Positions 57,209-64,000 of a stretch of DNA of 64,000 nt are shown in pieces (within the stretch, counting starts at the first letter, position 1; each line of letters starts with the position of its first letter). The stretch is from contig CP136063.1 of NCBI GenBank assembly GCA_032622095.1, forward strand, positions 212,179,982-212,243,981, written 5' to 3'. The notes under the pieces are model-generated. The model ran no database searches. It saw only the letters and a program-made list of their open reading frames with translations, and was not told the origin of the DNA. Position numbers and translations under genes: made by a program. Source of the DNA: Siphonodentalium dalli. Its lineage: Eukaryota > Mollusca > Scaphopoda > Gadilida > Siphonodentaliidae.

Positions 57209-60200
57209 CCCACTAGTCACCTCGATTATGCATTTTATCTTCTGCAAATTAGGGGGATATAGAAACTTCCTAGAAAAGTAAAAAGTAACTAAAACAATGT
57301 TAATTTGAAACTAGAGATACTTCCCAGAAGATGACACACTACTTCAAGGCATGACCAGCTATCCAAGCACACATACCCTCGAGATCTTGGCTAAACAAAT
57401 ATGGTGTCAGTTTCTCTAATGTTAGGTATTATTCCGATGCAGTTGTCAGAATAGAGATTGTATAGCAGGTGACTTAATTACGTTGTCCTCCTTTCCTTCA
57501 TATATCTTGTTCAGGGGTATATTTGCCTAATTTTAATTACAATCTTTAGCATTAAAGGGGTAAGTACTGTAAACTAAATCCAGGCATTTATGGGACCTTT
57601 GGCCATTTATACTGAACAGAATATATGCAACAAATGAATTAATTTGAGCCATGGATCAGTGCAAAATACGCTCATGTACTCCATGAACTGGAGTCATAAA
57701 CTCATTTTCATTATAATTACCATGTTGTTTGCATCATCCATAGAGCACATGAGTGTATTTTGCACTGATCCATGGCTCAAATTCATTCATTTGTTGCATA
57801 TATTCTGTTTAGTATAAAATGCCATGTACAGTACCTCTTTAATGCTCGGCATAAAATGTTCTTGAATATTAGTATTTTTGTCCCGTATACCCACCATTCA
57901 CTTCGTTTGTGAGGGTAACATTATATTGTGTACCCCAAAACGTATTCAATAGCAAAAAGCTACCAATTCTATGTATGGTATACTTTGTTATCAATACGGT
58001 ATAGATAAGAATTCTCCTACAACAGGCATTTGTCATTTGATGAATTTAATAACTTAACTATAACTGGTTCCTGCCACTCAATAGTAATAACTATTCATAA
58101 TTCAGATCAAGCCTTGAAATAGTGTGCCTGTCATTTGCAGAATGCACATTGTCAGTCTATTGAATACCAAAAAACCCAGTCTAATTGCCCACACACGACT
58201 GCCTTTGGTGGTCACTCAGTGACTGCCTTTGGTGGTCACTCAGTGAGACAGTGTCAGCTGTATTCACTCACAACTGGACCATTTTGAGTAGAATATATGT
58301 GCTGATGGTGCTCACTTCAGTTGAACGATGTAAGGGGAGCCACACTATTTATTTGATAAAATCACTGTTCTGATGTTCCAAGGCGGGTTTTCGTGGTGTA
58401 TCGATCTATTCCACTTCTTCGTAGTGGCAACCTGTGCAGGTTTATCTCGTAGTGGCACTCAACGTGTTAACCCACTAGTCACCTCGATTATGCATTTTAT
58501 CTTCTGCAAATTAGGGGGATATAGAAACTTCCTAGAAAGGTAAAAAGTAACTAAAACAATGTTAATTTGAAACTAGAGATACTTCCCAGAAGATGACACA
58601 CTACTTCAAGGCATGACCAGCTATCCAAGCACACATACCCTCGAGATCTTGGCTAAACAAATATGGTGTCAGTTTCTCTAATGTTAGGTATTATTCCGAT
58701 GCAGTTGTCAGAATAGAGATTGTATAGCAGGTGACTTAATTACGTTGTCCTCCTTTCCTTCATATATCTTGTTCAGGGGTATATTTGCCTAATTTTAATT
58801 ACAATCTTTAGCATTAAAGGGGTAAGTACTGTAAACTAAATCCAGGCATTTATGGGACCTTTGGCCATTTATACTGAACAGAATATATGCAACAAATGAA
58901 TTAATTTGAGCCATGGATCAGTGCAAAATACGCTCATGTACTCCATGAACTGGAGTCATAAACTCATTTTCATTATAATTACCATGTTGTTTGCATCATC
59001 CATAGAGCACATGAGTGTATTTTGCACTGATCCATGGCTCAAATTCATTCATTTGTTGCATATATTCTGTTTAGTATAAAATGCCATGTACAGTACCTCT
59101 TTAATGCTCGGCATAAAATGTTCTTGAATATTAGTATTTTTGTCCCGTATACCCACCATTCACTTCGTTTGTGAGGGTAACATTATATTGTGTACCCCAA
59201 AACGTATTCAATAGCAAAAAGCTACCAATTCTATGTATGGTATACTTTGTTATCAATACGGTATAGATAAGAATTCTCCTACAACAGGCATTTGTCATTT
59301 GATGAATTTAATAACTTAACTATAACTGGTTCCTGCCACTCAATAGTAATAACTATTCATAATTCAGATCAAGCCTTGAAATAGTGTGCCTGTCATTTGC
59401 AGAATGCACATTGTCAGTCTATTGAATACCAAAAAACCCAGTCTAATTGCCCACACACGACTGCCTTTGGTGGTCACTCAGTGACTGCCTTTGGTGGTCA
59501 CTCAGTGAGACAGTGTCAGCTGTATTCACTCACAACTGGACCATTTTGAGTAGAATATATGTGCTGATGGTGCTCACTTCAGTTGAACGATGTAAGGGGA
59601 GCCACACTATTTATTTGATAAAATCACTGTTCTGATGTTCCAAGGCGGGTTTTCGTGGTGTATCGATCTATTCCACTTCTTCGTAGTGGCAACCTGTGCA
59701 GGTTTATCTCGTAGTGGCACTCAACGTGTTAACCCACTAGTCACCTCGATTATGCATTTTATCTTCTGCAAATTAGGGGGATATAGAAACTTCCTAGAAA
59801 GGTAAAAAGTAACTAAAACAATGTTAATTTGAAACTAGAGATACTTCCCAGAAGATGACACACTACTTCAAGGCTTGACCAGCTATCCAAGCACACATAC
59901 CCCCGAGATCTTGGCTAAACAAATATGGTGTCAGTTTCTCTAATGTTAGGTATTATTCCGATGCAGTTGTCAGAATAGAGATTGTATAGCAGGTGACTTA
60001 ATTACGTTGTCCTCCTTTCCTTCATATATCTTGTTCAGGGGTATATTTGCCTAATTTTAATTACAATCTTTAGCATTAAAGGGGTAAGTACTGTAAACTA
60101 AATCCAGGCATTTATGGGACCTTTGGCCATTTATACTGAACAGAATATATGCAACAAATGAATTAATTTGAGCCATGGATCAGTGCAAAATACGCTCATG

Positions 60201-60640
60201 TACTCCATGAACTGGAGTCATAAACTCATTTTCATTATAATTACCATGTTGTTTGCATCATCCATAGAGCACATGAGTGTATTTTGCACTGATCCATGGC
60301 TCAAATTCATTCATTTGTTGCATATATTCTGTTTAGTATAAAATGCCATGTACAGTACCTCTTTAATGCTCGGCATAAAATGTTCTTGAATATTAGTATT
60401 TTTGTCCCGTATACCCACCATTCACTTCGTTTGTGAGGGTAACATTATATTGTGTACCCCAAAACGTATTCAATAGCAAAAAGCTACCAATTCTATGTAT
60501 GGTATACTTTGTTATCAATATGGTATAGATAAGAATTCTTCTACAACATGCATTTGTCATTTGATGTATTTAAAATAACTGTTAACTATAACTGGTTCCT
60601 GCCACTCAATAGTAATAACTATTCATAATTCAGATCAAGC
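56907..60640. repeat. Three tandem copies of a 1.24-1.26 kb unit
   Basis: Copies run 56907-58144, 58145-59406 and 59407 to about 60640. The spacing is 1238 then 1262 bp; the later copies carry an extra 24-bp GACTGCCTTTGGTGGTCACT duplication. Copies 2 and 3 are nearly identical. Each unit holds the right end of the piggyBac-like relic, a family P fragment and a foldback. Confidence 0.95.
57550..57845. mobile_element. Foldback element in the tandem unit
   Basis: TTGAGCCATGGATCAGTGCA and its complement lie in arms of about 70 bp, with AGTACTGTA/TACAGTACC at the outer edges. Repeated in all three tandem copies. Confidence 0.8.
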
Positions 60641-60888
60641 CTTGAAATAGTGTGCCTGTCATTTGCAGAATGAGGTCCCCAGAGGGTGAATTTAGTGATG
60701 CTACCCCGCATAGCGGGCTAGCATCACCAAATTCACCCTCTGGGGACCTCATTCTGTTTACACCTCAGCAGAATGAGGTTCCCAGAGGGTGAATTTGGTG
60801 ATGCTAGCCCGCTATGCTGGGTAGCATCACTAAATTCACCCTCTGGGAGCCTCATTCTGCAAATGACAGACACTATTTCAAGGCTTGA
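60636..60888. mobile_element. Family P MITE, two clean hairpins
   Basis: CAAGCCTTGAAATAGTGTGC to the inverted CACTATTTCAAGGCTTG. Both subterminal hairpins are near-perfect and the central segment is absent. Its left tip is the junction sequence of the tandem duplication. Confidence 0.8.
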
Positions 60889-62570
60889 TTCAGATATTAT
60901 GCTTCCTGCTGTTTCCGAGGAGGAAGTAAATTGCCTTGGTCATAGAAATCGGATTAAAAGAGTGTTTGTTTTATAACTGATTTCTATGGTCGTGGTTACC
61001 ATCATGGTCATAAATAAAATACACAGTTTCTATATTGGTTGGAAGCTTTATTTAACAATTCACATGAATGTATAAAATAGACCTTGCATTTTCTTTAACA
61101 CTATATTGCTTATAACTGTTCCCGTTTTCTTATGCTATTCAGTTCCAATTATGCGGACAAATTTTTTATTTTAAATAAAGTGAGTCAAGTATATTATATA
61201 TATAAATGAGCTATATAGCACCTGAACGAGGAACAAATATTACAACAATATGAGGGAGGGGCCGGGTGCATGTCAGTTTTGTCACCCCCACCCAATCCAA
61301 GACAACATTTTTGACATAAAATATCTTGCATGATGCCAAATGAGATTGCAATCACCTGGTGGCCATGCCTGCCCCTTATTCTGCTGTTCATTTCTTCGAA
61401 CAATGTTAAGTTGAGACAAGTGTTAGAAAAATACTTATAATCTGAGAAAAAGAAGACTATAATATATTTGTTATAACCCGCACTCTCACTGCTATATTCC
61501 CTACCTGCGAAAAATGCAGTTACTATATTGAGAAAGTAACAACTTTTTTTTTTGGTGTGAGATATCTGATCTATAAGAGGAAATGATCTACTGAGACTTA
61601 TATGTGTCAGCCATGCTAGCTCTACTAGCAAACATTTTGTACAGGCAGTTGGTAACAGCCTGCCATATGTGTAGGCAAGAAACCAACAAGCCGACAAGAA
61701 ATCAAATGCATATGTTAGTAGATCTCCACGATGTAACGTTACAGGAAGATAGGAGAGTGCATTATATAAAAACTCACTGTTCTATGTACAAAGAACAACC
61801 GCCGGCAATTGAACCTAGCTATTTGTCAGAAACACTCATGGGATATCTAGAAGCAAGTTTAGTGGACATAATATGTCTTTATTCCAAATGTGCTCTATTT
61901 CGAAAGCTCATAATTCCGAAAGTTCTTTATTCCAAAGATTCTTTAATCCGAATGGTCTTTATTCCAATGGTAACAACGCAATAACCAATGTTGGACAAGT
62001 TTTAAAATAAGAAATAGATATGCCTGATTTGGTATTGCATGTGTTTCGGTCATTAAAAATTCCCCATCTGAAAATATTCCTCTAACCAAATAATAAAAAA
62101 TACTAATTCTAATCCACACCATTCATAACATACATGCCCCACTGATACCCACCAATGCATCCCAAATAATGTGATCAGTGGATAATCGCTATAGGGTGTA
62201 AAAATTATTTTGAATAATGAACCCTAACCATCACTCATGTTTTTTCACTTCTCGTTCAGGCTCAACCGTTACTACTTTATCTGGTCTCTAGACTCACCAT
62301 CTATATATCGATTGTTTTTATTTTATGTTCACTCAAATAAGATAAGATAAAATTTAATCGTTATATGAAACCACAATGGTACATAATGCTTTACACAAAT
62401 AATGAGAAAAGGCAAACATACAAGTAAATAACAACATGAAAAATAACAATACAACAAAGGACTAGCTGTCCCTGTGGGTTCTAAACCCACATATGATTAT
62501 CATTAATCAAGGATTTATATTGATGTTAAGAGCAAAAAATATAGATTGTTGTTACTTATATATATTCTAG
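60889..62570. other. No gene recognised; retroposon-like tail at about 62335-62500
   Basis: On the minus strand the tail ends AAATTTTATCTTATCTTA, a (TATCT)n-type ending like that of non-LTR elements. The open frames at 61194 (minus) and 61604 (plus) have no recognisable domain. The end of the latter is built from a TTTATTCCRAAG repeat. Confidence 0.4.
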
Positions 62571-62967
62571 TCAAATATAGTTTCAAATTCAGACTCAACA
62601 TCCAAAATAGAGAACTGAAATTCTGAACCATCTACACCAACTATGTCATGTGATCAAGAAATTATATCTCTCAGTAGCGGCGATGGGATCGCATCGCATC
62701 CAGTGACAGTCGCTGCACTAATGCCACAGAGATATTTTCAATCTGCGATTGTGTTCAAATAGAACTCACACCCGAAAGGTCAAGTCAGTGCTACATCTCC
62801 CCTGTCAGCTTTGAGGATATTTAAATTCAAAGAAGAGCCACAAGATGTAACTGAGCCTACTGCATTCATCAAGGTCGGAGACTGGTACTACCCACTATCC
62901 CCTTTTATCAGCAGCATTGAAACAAGCTATGGATCGTACATGTTTCCAGATATAACGTCACAAGAAG
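62571..62967 (+). pseudogene. SPART: Broken partial second copy of SPART exon 1
   Basis: Homologous to the 3' half of SPART coding exon 1. It starts with a TATATATTCTAG acceptor-like site and ends at the same donor position (GAAG|GTAAAA, 62968). The last part is open and conserved (IKVGDWYYPLSPF, SYGSYMFPDITSQ). Upstream, the segment with the PPxY motif is deleted, and at least two small indels shift the frame, so ATG-TCA-TGT-GAT and the VGDWYYPL part cannot be read together. No MIT-domain copy is visible before it. Further exons could lie beyond the window. It may be a pseudogene or a diverged tandem paralogue with altered exon borders. Confidence 0.75.
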
Positions 62968-63010
62968 GTAAAACACAGCCTGATATATTTGCTTCAAGAC
63001 GAATTTAGTC

Positions 63011-63409
63011 TTAACCCTTTACCCAACAGAAGGGCCCTGTGCCAATGCATTCTCTTATATATGCGAGTCGACCATAGGTCGCCTCGCATATATAAGAGAA
63101 TGCATTGGCTTAACACATTAAAATTATAAAATTGTTAAAGAATGTAAGAAAAAATGGTAAAAAGTGTTAAAAAAAGATTTTTTTTAGGCCAATGCATTCT
63201 CTTATATATGCGAGGCGACCTATGGTCGACTCGCATATATAAGAGAATGCATTGGCACAGGGCATAACTGTAACTATCACAATGTGGTCAAGGAGCCGGT
63301 TCCAATGATATCCATATTTGTATGGTTCTATTGAGACAGACCGAAGATATTTTAGGCTGTTGAAGCTTTATTTGGCCGGTTGTGGCCGGTTTGTTGGGTA
63401 AAGGGTTAA
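63011..63409. mobile_element. TTAA element, arm 1 of a large inverted pair
   Basis: Complete element with TTAACCCTTTACCCAACA tips and TTAA at both ends. Contains two 66-nt hairpins built on TGCATTCTCTTATATATGCG and its complement, with a compensating GTCGACC/GGTCGCC inner stem. The right half holds ATTTGGCCGG repeats. A variant of family T. Confidence 0.9.
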
Positions 63410-63506
63410 GGCGATGGTGAACTTTATTGGAGGCCAAATTCACATATAATAGCCAATTCTTCTTAATAATAATTATTGCACAGATAACCAAGGAATTCCT
63501 GCTATA

Positions 63507-63906
63507 TTAACCCTTTACCCAACAAACCGGCCAAAACCGGCCAAATAAAGCTTCAACAGCCTAAAATATCTTCGGTCTGTCTCAATAGAACCATACAAAT
63601 ATGGATATCATTGGAACCGGCTCCTTGACCACATTGTGATAGTTACAGTTATGCCCTGTGCCAATGCATTCTCTTATATATGCGAGTCGACCATAGGTCG
63701 CCTCGCATATATAAGAGAATGCATTGGCCTAAAAAAAATCTTTTTTTAACACTTTTTACCATTTTTTCTTACATTCTTTAACAATTTTATAATTTTTAAT
63801 GTGTTAAGCCAATGCATTCTCTTATATATGCGAGGCGACCTATGGTCGACTCGCATATATAAGAGAATGCATTGGCACACGGCCCTTCTGTTGGGTAAAG
63901 GGTTAA
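63507..63906. mobile_element. TTAA element, arm 2, inverted
   Basis: Reverse complement of 63011-63409 with very few differences; the spacer is about 97 bp. It has its own TTAA on both sides, so it looks like a second insertion of the same element in the opposite direction, not one long element. Confidence 0.9.
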
Positions 63907-64000
63907 AAGAAGAAGAATTCCATTTCTCTTGACAAATAATTTTCTTAACAAAAACAAAAAACAATTATTCAATATCAATTTACTTTATATGGCCATAAAC

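Noticed and set aside
61194-61984. 167-codon minus and 126-codon plus frames as genes
   Set aside because: They overlap or adjoin without domains. The plus frame ends in a TTTATTCCRAAG repeat, and the minus frame is Cys/Leu-rich without a pattern.

Overview
The window looks like nuclear DNA of an AT-rich marine invertebrate animal, not a prokaryote. It holds long introns with GT/AG borders, two recognisable animal genes split into exons, and very many short non-autonomous transposons. Introns filled with tandem copies of a motif around 'gagttatggccctttttgac' remind me of mollusc genomes. That assignment (a lophotrochozoan, perhaps a bivalve) is recollection and only tentative.

Two genes can be rebuilt exon by exon with consistent phases. 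On the minus strand, seven coding exons (23430 down to 15840) encode a 331-residue TMBIM5/GHITM protein, a mitochondrial inner-membrane member of the Bax-inhibitor-1 family. On the plus strand, six coding exons (32843 to 51317) encode a 565-residue spartin (SPART/SPG20) with an N-terminal MIT domain, a PPxY motif and a C-terminal senescence domain. The genes are divergent and about 9.4 kb apart, and both appear to have untranslated first exons that I could not place firmly. A second, frameshifted copy of part of spartin exon 1 lies at 62571-62967.

Layout. 1-14.5 kb is a recent segmental duplication. Block A (1-3781, cut by the window edge) recurs almost unchanged at 7252-11045. Block B (3782-4613) recurs at 13698-14532. 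A 2.65 kb block D (11046-13697), carrying an intron-bearing orphan gene of 169 codons, is present only in the second copy. Between the copies lie a decayed C2H2 zinc-finger array (5508-6052), a GC-rich hairpin island (6220-6560) and repeated promoter-like cassettes. 14.5-23.5 kb is GHITM. 23.5-32.8 kb is intergenic and rich in nested transposons, including a hAT element with an 8-bp target duplication. 32.8-51.3 kb is SPART, with large repeat arrays in introns 4 and 5. 51.3-64 kb holds further TTAA-flanked elements, a piggyBac-like relic, a 1.26 kb unit in three tandem copies, the broken spartin copy and a large inverted pair of TTAA elements.

The most unusual signal is at splice donors. The exon 4/intron 4 junction of SPART has been amplified into a 46-bp minisatellite with 17 evenly spaced copies of the donor. 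In GHITM the end of exon 5 with its donor has been duplicated 82 bp downstream. A second theme is near-perfect palindromes of one family lying just downstream of the stop codons of both genes.
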